Counted from the first letter of the stretch, positions 1 to 13,600 are shown. The stretch: DNA of 64,000 nucleotides from Prinsepia uniflora (GCA_032719365.1 CM064876.1:61747864-61811863); one strand, 5' to 3'. Numbers and translations are program-made. Notes: generated from the letters alone by a model not told the origin.

Positions 1-1416
1 ATGCATCACAATGTAGAAAAACAAAGTCCACTCACAGATCGTCCTACGCTGCTGCCTCGATACGAGTGTCATAAGCCCTCCCGGGCCCCATTACTATCAC
101 CGGGACTTCCAAACCTTTCCAAATGACACTAGAGGGTTACTAACCTTTTCATTAACCTCCTATTAAAGCGCCATAATTTTTCCAAATTTTTAACTATTTT
201 TAAACTCGATCCTAAACCTTCGGATACGACGAAACATATCGAAACGATGTCTGATCGACATGAAACCAGTTCCAAAATGTTTGTTACATCGAATAGATTA
301 TTTCACATGTTGAAAGTTTCCCCAAAATACCCCTCACATTCCCCCACGCGCTGCTTGAACTCCCTGCGCGTGAAACCCACGTGCCGGGGACTGCTCACCA
401 TCCCTAACCTCTGTCGAACCAGTTCAGCCCGGTCTGGTCCAACTGAACCGCGCGGTCCCGGTTTTCGTCCATAACTCTTCCCATTTTGGTCCATTTTCAC
501 CCATTTTCATTCCTAAACCTTCCTCTAATCATTCCTAATCTATTTATGAACTAAAAACATGAAACCAAGCCAGGATCTTACCTCCCAATCAAATGGTTGA
601 ATCGGCCGAACCTCCCTCCGTCGGTTCTCCACGATTCTGGCTACCCATGCCTTCCATTCCTAGTCCAATCGACTCCTAAGACCTCCAACAACCATTTCCA
701 GTCATCACCATCAATTAACAAGCACCAAAACTCAACTTCACATTTTAAAAACCAAAACGTACCCTCCATGGTTTCTCCGACCACCGTCCACGACGGCGCA
801 AGCCGCGACCACCATTCTCCTCGTCTCACCTCCCTCACTCACTTTCATGTTTAAACTATCATCAATGGACGAGGTTTGGATGGGTTGTGGTGTGTGTTTG
901 TGTCGTGTTCGGTAGAGAGAAATGAGAGAGCCCGTGGGGAGAGAGAGAGAGAAGAGAGAGTTTTTTTATTTTTAATTAATTAATTAATTAATTAATTCCA
1001 AGCCCCCAATCAGATCTAGATCCACATTTTAGGGTTATCCACCAATGGGATAAGTGACACTTGTCACTCATTCAAGGGACCCACAAAAAATATCTGCCCA
1101 ATCCAATTAAATTAATATTATATTCGAATTCTGAGACGTAAATCTCCGATTTTGCTCCCGTGACCATAAATTTTTCGTTGGACCTCCGATTTTGATGTGT
1201 TGCATGTCTACGCACTCGTGACGTCCCGATCTACGTAGCGGTTATCGGCCCTCAGCCAATGGACCTCCTGAGTTAAAAATCAACATTTTGCCCAAGACCA
1301 GGGGCAAAACGGTCATTTTACACCGTCCGTCTGATTTCTCTCAACTAATCCCCGATTAGTCATTTAAACCATAATTAATTAATATATAATCCCAATATTC
1401 GGGACGGGTCGTTACA
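1..1416 (-). repeat. 3' LTR of LARD-type element A (partial, cut by window edge)
   Basis: Read on the minus strand, this LTR starts at 1416 with TGTAACGACCCG and runs towards lower coordinates and out of the window. It matches the A 5' LTR at 6498-7809 and, more distantly, the LTRs of B and C. It contains the family GTCCACTCACAG motif (26-37), a TTAA microsatellite (about 972-997) and a GA-rich stretch (about 938-960). Roughly 1.2 kb of the LTR should lie left of the window, judged from the 5' copy. The two A LTRs differ visibly more than the LTR pairs of B or C, so A is the older insertion. Confidence 0.88.
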
Positions 1417-4400
1417 ACCTTCCCCCCTTAAATAATTCGTCCTCGAAATTCCAACTAACTCGGTTCCACATCCACCTCGTGGAAAACAAGTTCGACCTCA
1501 CATCATGTGTACGCGTGTACACCCACTAACTAGCACAATACTCGTCTGCACCCAGACGTTCCATCACGAACTCACCTCGTATCGACCATACTCGACCACC
1601 TCGAGTGAAATCGATCACAAGATTCGTGCACTTGACCATTCTACCCTTACTCGGACACATTCAGTTTTTTCTCTCAATCACTAATACACTCTGACATCTG
1701 CTCCCACTCGGAGTCACCGAATCCTACTCATGAATCCACGCTGACAGATTCAGCCAAACTGTCACCACTTGGCCAGTCGTAAATCAACCTGACATCTCTC
1801 CCACATCAAGAGCTACCAAATCTCACAATTTCTCCACATTTCCTGAATTTTACCATGTCAACATTACACGTTCCATCACGTCGCGCTCAGCCGTCACTCA
1901 CGGCTCCATGGTCACAATTCGGATCATCGACACCCCCTGACTCACTCTAGAGTCGCACCGTACCTCGTACCAAAATTTCCTCATAAATCCATGCTGCCAT
2001 TAGTGAGAGTCACAGAGCAGCCGATTCATGCAAAATAATTCGTGGTTACACCAACCACCAACTCACTCAACCTGAGTATACGTATACCAACATCTCACTC
2101 GACTTGCATGTAACTGGACCCCATCGAATACCTTCCCAGCAGTAATACACATCCCAACTCTAGGGTTTCATTAGCCATCCACGGCTCTGAGCACCTGCTC
2201 ATACAATCACTGAATCCATCAAAATCACTCTGCCCAGCGCATAGTATTCAATGTCAAGTTCACGTCCTCAACCAATCCAATGATATCGGAACTAAGCCGA
2301 CTACCAACACGCTCAACCACACACCACTGGTACATCCTATGTACCGTCACCAGGCAGCACTCGGCCTATCCAGTATCGATCCTCGCACAACGTACAGGGT
2401 ACGTACATCCATTCTTCAACCAGTCTGCTACATGGTTCGTAGTCGGTCACAATTTAATACTGGGGTTCATCTGTCCAATCCTTTACTAGGAAAATCGATT
2501 ACTCCAACTCATCATCCATTCTGAATCCCATGGTCATCCGACTAGCATCACAACGTCTACTCCCAAACATGTAATCCAACAAGTACCAATCTGACTCACG
2601 CCTACCAAGGCGTACCCATTCATGCCAATTGAGCATCCAAGCTCACCCACGTCTACCGAGACGCACCAACTTTGAACCTATCAGTTACCTGCTCATTCGA
2701 TTAACAACTTACATTTGATTTACTTCATAGGGAAGCCAATCCCACCATCCACACATCTAAGGCTGACCAAATCCGACCCCGTCGGATACCCACTTGTTCA
2801 CCAAGTCAAATACCCAAGTCAAATCATAAACATCTCACTCACTCAAGTACCGTCTCATACCGGATTAACTTCGAAAAGAAGTTCAGTCCCAACATTCCCA
2901 TATCCAAATATTCATGACAGGGCAATAAACTCTCCACCTAACCTCATCAACAAGATCACGATCCAGATCCATCACCACATCATCCGACTGGTAACATCAT
3001 GATCCTAGATCGTCACAGTGCCCAATGTTCACAACATCACAATCCTGATCCACCTAGGATCCACACATGCTCACTTAGCGAACAATCCTCCTGAAATCTG
3101 ATCGTAGGGTCTTACACCCTCATTGAATCCTTTGTTAGTCACATTACTCCTCAACTATTTCACCCAGTCAAAAACGAAACACGTCTAAACTGTGGGTCCT
3201 CTCCAATTTCCTCATATCCATCCTGGTCATTCCACCTAGAAAAATCAAGGATGATCCAAGGTGATGACATCAAAATTCATCCTACTTGGGTGCAAACACA
3301 GATTCGCTGCACCCACCAAACCAGGTAACCCAACATCGTATGACCCTAAGCAGAAATTGAGAAATCTTATTCACTTAACCTCTAAATACCCAACTCCTCT
3401 TGATGACCCCAAAACACAACACGGTTCCACCAACCAATATACGCTCAATGTACTGGTGACAACAAACATTATCTGTCATGGGCAGTCACCTGAATGACTT
3501 CAGAATACTCATCACCAATGCCGACACGACTCCTCTCGTCTCCACAATCACAACTGCTCTCGAGTCTGAAGTTCCAATCATGTTGGAAATAGATATACTT
3601 CTAACAAGGTGTCAAGTCCAACCACTGGACTTCCTAAATCCTCAACTCACTTGGACAACCACGTGTCCGTAACCAATTTATTACCCAAACCTCTTGTTCG
3701 TTTAACACTGTTTATGCACATCCAAAAGGACTTAATTCATTACTATCTCGTTCTCATATCTCAACCTTTACAGACTCAACTTTCGGGTTTCCATGTTATT
3801 CACAATCACAAAATCCCACATCAACACCACCAATGATTTTCCTCGGATTTTCCAATTTCAATAATTTCCTTGTACTTCCTAGGGATACTAGAAACGTATA
3901 ACCACACTAGTTTCAGAGTTAAGGACAACTCCCCGAATCCACTAATTTCCATGACGTCCCATGCGTCATCCAGAACTCCCTGTGTCTCAATCATACCCTT
4001 TCATCCATTCATCATTAGTCATCTCATAACTGTTGGGACTTATCCCAACACATAACAATCCTTGCTGGATCCCATCTGATCCATCACTCAACCACCACCG
4101 AATCTCAGATATTGAACAGCTGCCCATCAAGACTGAGTCACAACCTAACTCGTGGCTCATCGTCATAACAATCATCGGCACGTAGTGTGCGAAATCAGAA
4201 AACCCTGAGTCATTACTCATACCGAGGAACAACCCTGTATTTTCGCTTAGGTGAAAGGAATTCTGCCTCTCTCGTACCCCACAACTATGGGTACCACCAG
4301 TCTGACAGTCCACAACAAGATAATGATCGTTCCCTGAACGTTTCCCGGTCCTCAACTACCACAACTACATCAATCACGCTCAATAGCCAGTCACCTCCAC

Positions 4401-5292
4401 ACAATTGTCGACCAACAGTCATCGCTATCAAGATCCGCATCCACACATCACACTATTATCTGGTCTAACCCGGGATTCCATATCTTATCTCAAAATCGTA
4501 CTCGTGGATCGAATCCCATCATTTCACTTCATGTCGGCCAACCAATCTCTATCGTTTCGACTAGACTCACTAGAATCATCCACATGGTCATCCACGACCT
4601 CAGCCGCTCTTTGCAGCACAAGTTTTAATCCACAAGTCACAATTTGGGGTTGACTCGACAGACCACCCCGACTTCGGAAAGTCGTCCAATCCTCAACAAC
4701 TACGGACTCACAATTCTAATTCATCAATCACACTCTAGGGTTCCTCTGAACCCAACTGCTCTCTGCAATAAATTTCGCAATTTGACCGACCCCGCGGTCC
4801 TGACATCGAATGGATGTCACTCTAATCCTACCATAAACTCAACGGGGTTGCCACCACTAACATCATCAGCTAACTCATGTATTAACATTCCCCACACCAG
4901 CAATCACCACTAGGGTTCACATTCTCCGACCATGACTCAACTGAGGTTCACATTTCCAGATTACCACTCGAATGGGGTTCCCCGAACCCAGCTACTCCCA
5001 GCAGCACCACAATCTAACATCACATGACTGAACCAACGGTCCCACAATATCAGTTGTCACAAACAACCCCACTTACGTCGAATCACACTAACGCACGGCG
5101 TAACGGCCAATTACACACTATCCACTATACAATCCCAAAAACTATCAAACCATCATCCTACTATCAGGTTGATAACGGGCTGACCACATAGAGACATCAC
5201 ATCCTCGACTTGCGCACATAGCTCTTGTGGTACGTCACGACAATCTCGCTCTGAACTTAGAGTAAAATAAGCCAACCCGCTCTGATACCACT
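1417..5292 (-). mobile_element. Internal region of LARD-type LTR retrotransposon A
   Basis: This 3.9-kb segment is bounded on the minus strand by a primer-binding site at 5279-5290 and a polypurine tract at about 1417-1431 next to the 3' LTR. No gag, protease, reverse transcriptase, RNase H or integrase motif is visible in any frame. ORFs are under about 125 aa and rich in Ser, Thr, Pro and His, as expected from random reading of this sequence. Just inside the tract the minus strand keeps a TTTCGAGGACGAA motif, which resembles the end of pol in Ty3/gypsy chromoviruses, so a gypsy origin is likely (inference). The region is related throughout to the internal regions of B and C. It probably depends on proteins of a related autonomous element. 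Confidence 0.82.
5279..5290 (-). other. Primer-binding site of element A (initiator tRNA-Met)
   Basis: On the minus strand the sequence is TGGTATCAGAGC, two bases inside the LTR end at 5293. It is complementary to the 3' end of plant initiator tRNA-Met, the usual primer for plant LTR elements. Confidence 0.9.
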
Positions 5293-7809
5293 TGACACGA
5301 CCCATCCCAATCCACCCGGAATTAACGTGGGATACGTCATGCTCCCGTCTGACACGAAGTGTCAGACATAGGATAATACGTACCTCAGCCCATACGGGAC
5401 TCCCAGAGACCGCCAGGATCGGTGGAGGAGTGCGACGTCTCGGTCTCTGCTACAACCTGCATCCGTGATCAACCTGGAGCGCAATAAAACCATTCAAAAC
5501 TGTGAGTGGACGAAAATCAACATGTTCATAAAACACATTTCATAAAGATAAATTATGCCCTTCACTAAAAAGTATGCATGCATCGTCAAATCAGTAATCT
5601 AAATATTTACTCAATAAACCATTAGGGTCGTAGCCCAAAAACCGTAACTCAAAACCAAGTGTGGGAACTCAACCGAAACTGTAGAATACCAAAATCAAGC
5701 GGGCCACTGCCCAAATCCATAACCACAAATCCACAAAGACAGAAATATCATCTCATGATTCCAACAATCCATATTTACCCTATAACCATCCCCGACATCC
5801 CAGATGCCTAGCGTCCCAGTCGCTCGACGTCCCATACGGTATATCTCACGGTAATAAGAAACGCGTGCTACCCGGGGTCTCTCCGGGTAATATCTCTGAC
5901 ATCCCAGATGTCTGACGTTCCAGACGTCTAATCATAGCATTCCTGCTCCTGAGTCACTATACGATCCGGTAGCTCCGTATAATGACCCCTCGCAGGCAAT
6001 GCACCGTGACTTCCCCAGTATCCCAGACACCTGGAGGAGACCATCACATATCCCCATATCAAGATGGTATATGGAAAACAGTTTTACTAAGTTATTTTAA
6101 AACATCTCAAAGGGCCCTGCCCAAAATCTCTATAAAACATCACAAATCCATTTACGGTCCCCGACCCGAAATCACGTTTATGAAACATAGGGTCCCAGAC
6201 CCGACATCACATTTATAAAACTCAACTAGGCCTCATGCCCAATTTTGTAAACTACTGAGCCCCCGACCCGATCACATGACTCAAATGGGTCTCATGCCCG
6301 AATTCATCTTTCCAAAACCAAAACCATGCCACAGAATCATTATTGAATTCACATTCACATAGAAATAGTATAAACTCGTAAACCTCGAAATACGTGTAAA
6401 TACGGGTTTACCTCGAAATACGTGCAATCGTATAATCCACCAGTGCCACAATCATAATTATAGAAATCACGTATGTAAAACATATAAAATAGTTATGCAT
6501 GCATCACAGTTTAGAAAAAATAAGTCCACTCACAGACCGTCCTACGTTGTCGCCTAGATACGCGTGCCATAAGCCCTCCCGGGCTGCATCACTATCACCA
6601 GGACTTCCAAACCTGTCCAAATCATATTAGAGAGTTACTAACCTTTTCATTAACCTCCTATTAAAGCCCCGTAATTTTCCCAAATTTTTAACTATTTTTA
6701 AACTCGATCCTAAACCTTCGGATACCACGAAACATATCGAAACGATGTCCGATCGACACGAAACCAATCCCAAAATGTTCGTTATAACGAATAGATTATT
6801 TCACATGTTGATAGTTTCCCCAAAATACCCCTCACGCGCCCCCACGCGCGGCTTGAACTCCCTGCGTGTGAAACCCACGCGTCGGGGGCTGTTCACCATC
6901 CCTAACCTCTGTCGAACCGGTTCAGACCAGTTTAGCACGATCCGGTCCAGCCGAACTGGCAGTCCCGGTTTTCGTCCATAACTCTTCCCATTTTGGTTCG
7001 TTTTCACCCATTTTCATTCCTAAACCTTCCTCTAATCATTCCTAATCTATTTATGAACTAAAAACACGAAAACCAAGCCAGGATCTTACCTCCCAATCGA
7101 ATGGTTGAACCAGCCGAACCTCCCTCCGTAGGTTCTCCACGATTCCGGCCACCCCTGTCGTCCATTCCTAGTCCAATCGACTCCTAGGACCTCCAGCAAC
7201 CATTTCTAGTCATCAACATCAATTAACAAGCACCAAAACTCAACTTCACATTTTGAAAACCAAAACGTACCCTCCATGGTTTCTCCAGCCACCGTCCACG
7301 ACGGCGCAAGCCGTGGCCACCATTCTCCTCATCTCACCTCCCTCACTCACTTTCATGTTTACACTATCATCAATGGCTGAGGTTTGGAGGGGTTGTGGTG
7401 TGTGTTTGTGTCGTGTTCGTTAGAGAGAAATAAGAGAGACTCCGCGGGGGGAGAGAGAGAAGAGAGAGTTTTTGAATTTTAATTAATTAATTAATTCCAA
7501 GCCCCCAATTAGATCTAGATCCATATTTTAGGGTTATCCACCAATGGGACTTGTCACTCATCCAAAGAACCCACAGAAAATATCTGCCCAATCCAATTAA
7601 ATTAATATTATATTCGTATTCCGAGACGTAAATCCCCGATTTCGCTCCCGTGACCATAAAATTTCTGTCGAACCTCCGATTTCGACGTGCCGCCTGTCTA
7701 CGGACTCGTGACGTCCCGATCTACGTAATGGTTCTCGGACCTCGGCCATCTGACCTCCCGGGTCAAAATTCAACATTTTGCCCAAGATTAGGGGCAAAAC
7801 GGTCATTTC
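5293..7809 (-). repeat. 5' LTR of element A, inner segment (split by element B)
   Basis: The LTR ends (minus sense) at 5293 with TGTCA beside the primer-binding site. It runs upward to 7809, where element B interrupts it, and continues at 17235-17330. The last base of the LTR is at 20732, beyond solo LTR D. The rejoined LTR is about 2.6 kb. It carries both halves of the family inverted motif (CTGTGAGTGGAC at 5500-5511 and GTCCACTCACAG at 6524-6535 on the plus strand). Degenerate short palindromes, for example GACATCCCAGATGTC near 5898, lie in between. Confidence 0.88.
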
Positions 7810-10684
7810 TGTAACGACCCGTCCCGAATATCGGGATTTAATAATATTTAATGGTGATTTACTAATCTGGGATTAGTTGTGTGATTTCGGACGAATTGTG
7901 CAAAATGACCGTTTTGCCCCTAGGCGTGGGCAAAATGTTGACTTTTATTTCGGATGGTCAAATGGACTTTGACCGATGACCGTGATGTAGTTCGGGACGT
8001 CACGAGTTCATTGACAGGTGGCACGTTCGATTCCGACGTTCGTGGTGAAAGTTATGATGTACGGAAGTTCAAGGGCGTTTTCGTAATTTGGACAAATGAA
8101 GGGGAAATGTTGACTTTTTGACCGGGATGTCCGATGGCCGAGGGCCAAGGACCGTTACGGAGGTTTCGTCGATACGAATTCATAGACGGGCGGCACGCCG
8201 AAATCGGACTTCGTACGAGGAAGTTATGGTCAGAAACGTGGAATCGGGGAAATATACGTCTCGGTAACCGTGTCGATTATTTTATTCTGAATTGGTGGTT
8301 GGAGGACACTTGGATGAGTGACAAGTGTTACTCATCCATTGGCTAGATTGGATCATGTTCCACTAAATAATTAATTATGATTTTATTCCAACTTTAAATC
8401 CTAGCCATCCATTCCATTTAATCTTTAAATCCTCACCACTCATCTCATCTAATCTATCTCCCTTCTCTCATTAGATAACATTCATCAAACTACATTCATC
8501 TTTATTCTTCTACAACCCGAAACCACCCATGCACCATTTTCTTCATTTCTCCATCTTTTCTCCATAACCCAAACTCACATATCACCACCATAATCATCAA
8601 TGAGTGTGAGCGGGGTGTAACCGTGTATGATGATGAGAGCGGGACGGTTACGGGAGGACGACGGCGTGATGGTGGTTGACGACGGGGGAGTCGACCCGTG
8701 AGGTAAGAAAATATCCAAAAAATCCAAGTTTCGGTTTTGTAGGTTTTTAGCTAATTCTATGAATTGGGAAATATTTCTGGGCACTCTAGGAGCCTAATAG
8801 GATTGTTTTTGAAGGTTGGAATGGCCGGAAATGGCCGTGAACGGCGACGGAAACTCCGACCGCCATTGATGACGGATGAAGGTATGGTTTTGGACATTTT
8901 ATTCCGTTTTAATTAACTAGAAAGATTAGAAATGAGATTAGGAACATATTGGGATTAAAATGGGATGAAATGGACCTAAAATGGACCTTGAACTAGTCCA
9001 AAAACGGAGAAAACCCGACGGTGAACAGTAACTGTGAATAGTAACTGGTTCAGCTGGAATTGGTGACGATGAACAGTAATTTGAGCCTTCTTGGGGCGCG
9101 TGAGGGCTCGTGAACAGTATTTTGAGAAAGTGTTCAACATATGAAATCTTCTATTCGATGTAACGAAGATTTTGGGACTGGTCTCGTGTCAATCGGACAT
9201 CGTTTCGATAGTTTTCGGGGTGTCGGAAGGTTTAGGGTCGGTTTAAAAATAGTTAAAAGTTCGGGAAAATTACGGGGCTTTGGTAGGAGGTTAATTAATT
9301 AGTTAGTAACCTTCTATTAAAATTTGGACAGGTTTGGGAGTCCCGGTGATAGCGATTGGTCGGGAGGGCCTATGGCACGCATATCGAGACGCTCGGTTAA
9401 ACGGTCTGTGAGTGGACATTGGTTTCATAAATTCGATGCATGCATAACTGTTTTATGATTGTTATAATTATGATTAAATGATTTACTTTGGATATCGGTG
9501 AATTTTAAATGATTTCACGTATTTCGAGGTAAATTACGTATTTGCACGAAAACCGAGATTTTCTGGATTTTCACCGATTTCCATAAATGTGGTTGAATAT
9601 GATTTCATGAAACGGTTACGAACTTGAATAAAGTAAAATCGGGCCGGGGGCCCAGTTGAACTATGAAATCGAGCCAGGGGCCCAGTTAACATGTGGATCG
9701 GGCCAGGGACCCAGTTAACTTGTGAAATCGGGCCAGGGGCCCAGTTGATTTCTACATGTGATTGCGGGTCGGGGACCCTAAAATGGAATTGAATAAATGT
9801 TTCCTGGTTTACATTTTATATATGTTCACATGCTGGAATCTATAAATGGTTTTGATGATGTTTCGGTCATGGCACGTTTTACGGTTTTGGGCATGAGACC
9901 CGTTTGATGAAATGTAACGATCGGTTCGGATTTTACCTATGTATACCTATATGTTTTGCATGTGGATATCGATAAAATGTATTTAGTACTGCACTGTATA
10001 GATCCTTCCATATTATATTGTCTCCTTCGGCGAGGTACCCCGGAGTGGTCACGGACGTCTAGTACGTCCAGCGTCTATGACGCTAAGCATCGGGGATGCT
10101 GTACCCGAACGGGGTTCGGGGAATGAACTCGGAAATTGAGACCCGAGTGGCACGCGTAGCCTTGTGATTGTGACCTTATTGACGTCAGGGACGTCAGACA
10201 TCAGGGATGTCGGATTGGAGTGTATAGTGCAGTGGCTAAAATAATGGTTATGGTTTATATTATATGCCTTATGGTTCATATTACTGGATTTATGAAATAA
10301 CTCTTGGATTTACTTTTGGAAATTGAAACTAGGCTTGGGTTTCCGGGCTAAGGCCCTAATGGTTATTTCTAAATAAATATGGGATTATTGGTTTTGGTGC
10401 ATGCATATGATTTTACTGAGGGGCATAAATGTCTTATAAAAGTTTTAAACAGACTTGTTTATTTTTGTCCACTCACAGCTTTTGTTTTCAATGCCCTTCA
10501 GGTTGATTCCGGATACGACTGCAGCAGAGACTTGAGCATCGCACACCTCCTCCATCGATCCTTACGCACTCTGGAAGCCCGTTTGGGCAATGGCAATCGG
10601 TTATCCCTTGTCTGACGCCTCTTGTCAGACGGGAGCACGTCACATTCCATGGTAATCCCGGGGGGATTGGGATGGGTCCTGTCA
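7810..10684 (+). repeat. 5' LTR of element B
   Basis: The LTR is 2875 bp. In order it holds the terminal TGTAACGACCCGTCCCG, CTGTGAGTGGAC at 9406-9417, an RY-type ATGCATGCAT next to it, and a row of GGGCC-nGG-GGCCC palindromes at 9641-9778. A block of 15-17-bp palindromes follows at 10053-10211. Then come a second ATGCATGCAT-like site near 10398, a TATA-like TTATAAAA near 10436 and GTCCACTCACAG at 10467-10478. A hairpin-forming GTCTGAC/GTCAGAC pair near 10610-10630 precedes the terminal TGTCA. The short ORFs in it recur in the 3' LTR only because the LTRs are copies. Confidence 0.93.
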
Positions 10685-10686
10685 AG

Positions 10687-10698
10687 TGGTATCAGAGC
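10687..10698 (+). other. Primer-binding site of element B
   Basis: TGGTATCAGAGC begins three bases after the LTR end (10684) and is complementary to the 3' end of initiator tRNA-Met. Confidence 0.93.
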
Positions 10699-13600
10699 AG
10701 GTTTTGCTCTTTTGTGCGCGAAGGACGAGGGTGTGATGTCTCTTTGGGCTGCTGTTCCGTTGTCAACCTGATAGATAGTTTTGGGTTTGTATGGTGAATT
10801 GGGTGTGTTTGGCCCAATACGCCGTGCATTGATGTGATTCAACCCAGGTGGGGTTGTATACGATTAACTGGTAATGTGGGACCGTCGGTTCGGTCATGTG
10901 ATGATGGATTGTTGTGCCACTGGGCACAGCTAGGTTCAGGGAACCCCATTTGAATAATGTATTGGAAATACGAGACTCAGTTGAGTAATGGTCTAAATTA
11001 TGGACCCTGGTAGTGTTGGCTAGTGTACGGGGTGTTGGTGCATCGGAGTTAGCCGATGACCTTCGTGGTGGAACCCACGTTGAGTTGACGATTGGATTGG
11101 ATTGGACGTCTATACGATGTCAGGACCGCGGGGTCGGTCAGGTTGTGGATTTTACTGCAGAAGGCAGTTGGGTTCGGTGGAACCCTAGGGTGTGAATTTG
11201 GAACCCTAATCGATGGACCGGAAGAGTGAACTTTAAATGAGAACTTGTGCTGCGACGAGCGGCTGAGGTCATGGATGACCATGTGGATGACTCTAGTGAG
11301 TCTTATGGGTTTCGATCTACGAATACGGTTATGAGAAAATATGGAATCCCGTGTTGGATCGAATATTAGTGTGATGTGTGGATACGGATCTTGACAACGA
11401 TGACTGTTGGTCGACAGTTGTGTCGAGATAACTGGCTATCGAGGGTATTTAGTGTGGTTTTGACACTTGGGGATCAGGGGATGTTCAGGGAACGTCCATT
11501 ATCCTGATGTGCCAGTGGTCAAATTGGAGGTACCCATAGTCGTGGGGTACGAGTGGTGTTACGGGATCGTCGTTCGGAATGAACGGAGATCCAGGGTAAC
11601 AACTTTGCACACAGTATGCTAGCATGGACGTTCGTGTGCTAGTGTGGATATTCGTGTGCTATGTATGGATGTTGGTATGTTGGTACTTTTATGCCAATAC
11701 TAGTATGGATGCCCGTGTGCTGATACTAGTGTTGATGATTGTATGCTAGTGCTGGTGTCAGTGATTGTGATGACGATGAGCCACCAGTTGGGGTGTGACT
11801 CTGTCATGATGGACAGATGATTGGTATCTGCGACTCAGTGGTGGTTGAGTCTTGGACTGGATGGGATCCAGTGGAGGTTGTGTCGGGTTGGGATAAGTCC
11901 CAACAGATTTATGATGACGAGTGATGAATGGTATGATTGAAACTTGAGGAATCTAGGGACGATGTTCCCTATGTCATATGAATTGGTGGATTTGGGGAGT
12001 TGTTGTCAACTCCGAGATTGGTAAGATTGTTTATTTCTTATATCCCCAGAGAGTACAAGGAAATTATTGAAATTGGAAAAAGTCGGGGAAAACCATTCGT
12101 GGTATTGATGTGTGATTTTGTGATTGTGGATCACTTGGAACCTGAGGATTGAACCTGTTTAGGTTGTGATGTGAGACGAAGGCAGTTGGGTATGCACATC
12201 CAGGCAGAGTTGTGGATATCCCGTTCGGAATCGGGGTGTGTGCATACATGATTATTGACGGACGTGAGGTCCGAGTAATGAATTGATTTTGGACACGTGG
12301 TGGTCCAAGTGAGGTATGGACGTGGGCAGTCCAGCGGTTGGACTTGACATCTCATTGGGAGCATGTCTGTTCCCAACATGGTTGGAACTCCCGTGTCGGG
12401 GAGAGTTGTGATTGGGAGACGAGAGGAGTGCTCGTTTCCACACCGGTGATTGGTATTCCGAAGTCTTTGGGGTTGACTTCTTATTTCCTGCCGTGGCAGA
12501 TGATGATTGTTGCTACCAGTACGTTGAGTGTGTATTGGTTGGTGGACCCATGTTTGGCTTGGGGTCATTGGACACAAGAAGTTGAGTATGAATTTGGATT
12601 TGGTGGTGAAATGCGAGGTCATCTTTCCACCAAGGGAAATTTGGCGAAGGATTCAATTGAGGGTGTAAGACCTTACGATCAGCTTCCAGATGGATTGTTA
12701 GCTATGTGAGCATGTGTGGATCCTAGGTGGATCTGATTTGTGATGTTGTCGACTTTGGTCGATGTGACGATCTAGGATCGTGATGTTACTTGTCGGGTGA
12801 CGTAGCAATGGATATGGATTGTGATCGTGATGATCCAGATTGGACGTGAGTTTATCACTCTTACCTTGGTATGAGTCGTAAATGACGGGACTGAACTTCT
12901 TTTCGGAGTGAGTCCATATGGTTTATTACTCGGTTGAGTAGGTTTCCGAAGTGGTCGGATTTTGTCAAACTTTGACGTGTGAATATTGGGATTGGCTTCC
13001 CTATGAAGTCAATCGAGTGTTTTGTACAGGCAACCGATAGATTCGGTTATGTTACGTCTTGATGGACGTAAACGAGATTTTGGGTTTTGGAATCGAATTT
13101 CTGGGTGACGATTCAGGATTCGATTGCGAAGCTCGAAAATGGATTACTGGATTTGGGTGCGGAATGATTATTCCAATGCTAGCTTACGGAATAATGATTT
13201 CGGATTCGGATTTGGACATGGATTAAAAACATGATGTCTGGGTTCGGATTCGGGATTTCTTACGAAATTGCGAATTCGGATTCGGAATTGGAACTAGATG
13301 ACGGGTGGAGTTCGTTTTGTCTCATGTTGGTTTGGGCAAATGTACTCCATTACTAGAACGTGTTTGGCTATGACTTGGGTGGCTAGAGTCAGATTGATGG
13401 ATTGAGGTACGTACAGGGTACGTTGTACGAGGATTGAGACTGGTTAGGCTGAGTGGTGCCTAATGGCGGTACATGGGATGTACCAGTGGTGTGTAACTAA
13501 ACGTGTTGGTAATCGGCTTGGTTCCAGTATCATTTGTTTGGTTGTGATCGTGAACTGGACATTGGATACAGTGCGCTGTGCAGAGTGATTTTGTCGGGTT

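Noticed and set aside
8134..8346. ORF of 70 codons repeated almost identically at 14678-14890, and other paired ORFs (for example 8575-8784 with 15119-15328)
   Set aside because: They are identical because they lie in the two LTRs of element B; no protein family and no coding bias is visible.
12131..12622. 163-codon minus-strand ORF inside element B
   Set aside because: It opposes the element's strand, has no recognisable domain, and is not kept in the related internal region of C.
12338..12709. 123-codon plus-strand ORF in B, partly similar to 54788-55096 in C
   Set aside because: The similarity follows the DNA similarity of the internal regions, frames break between copies, and no gag or pol motif is seen. 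A worn gag-pol remnant cannot be excluded.
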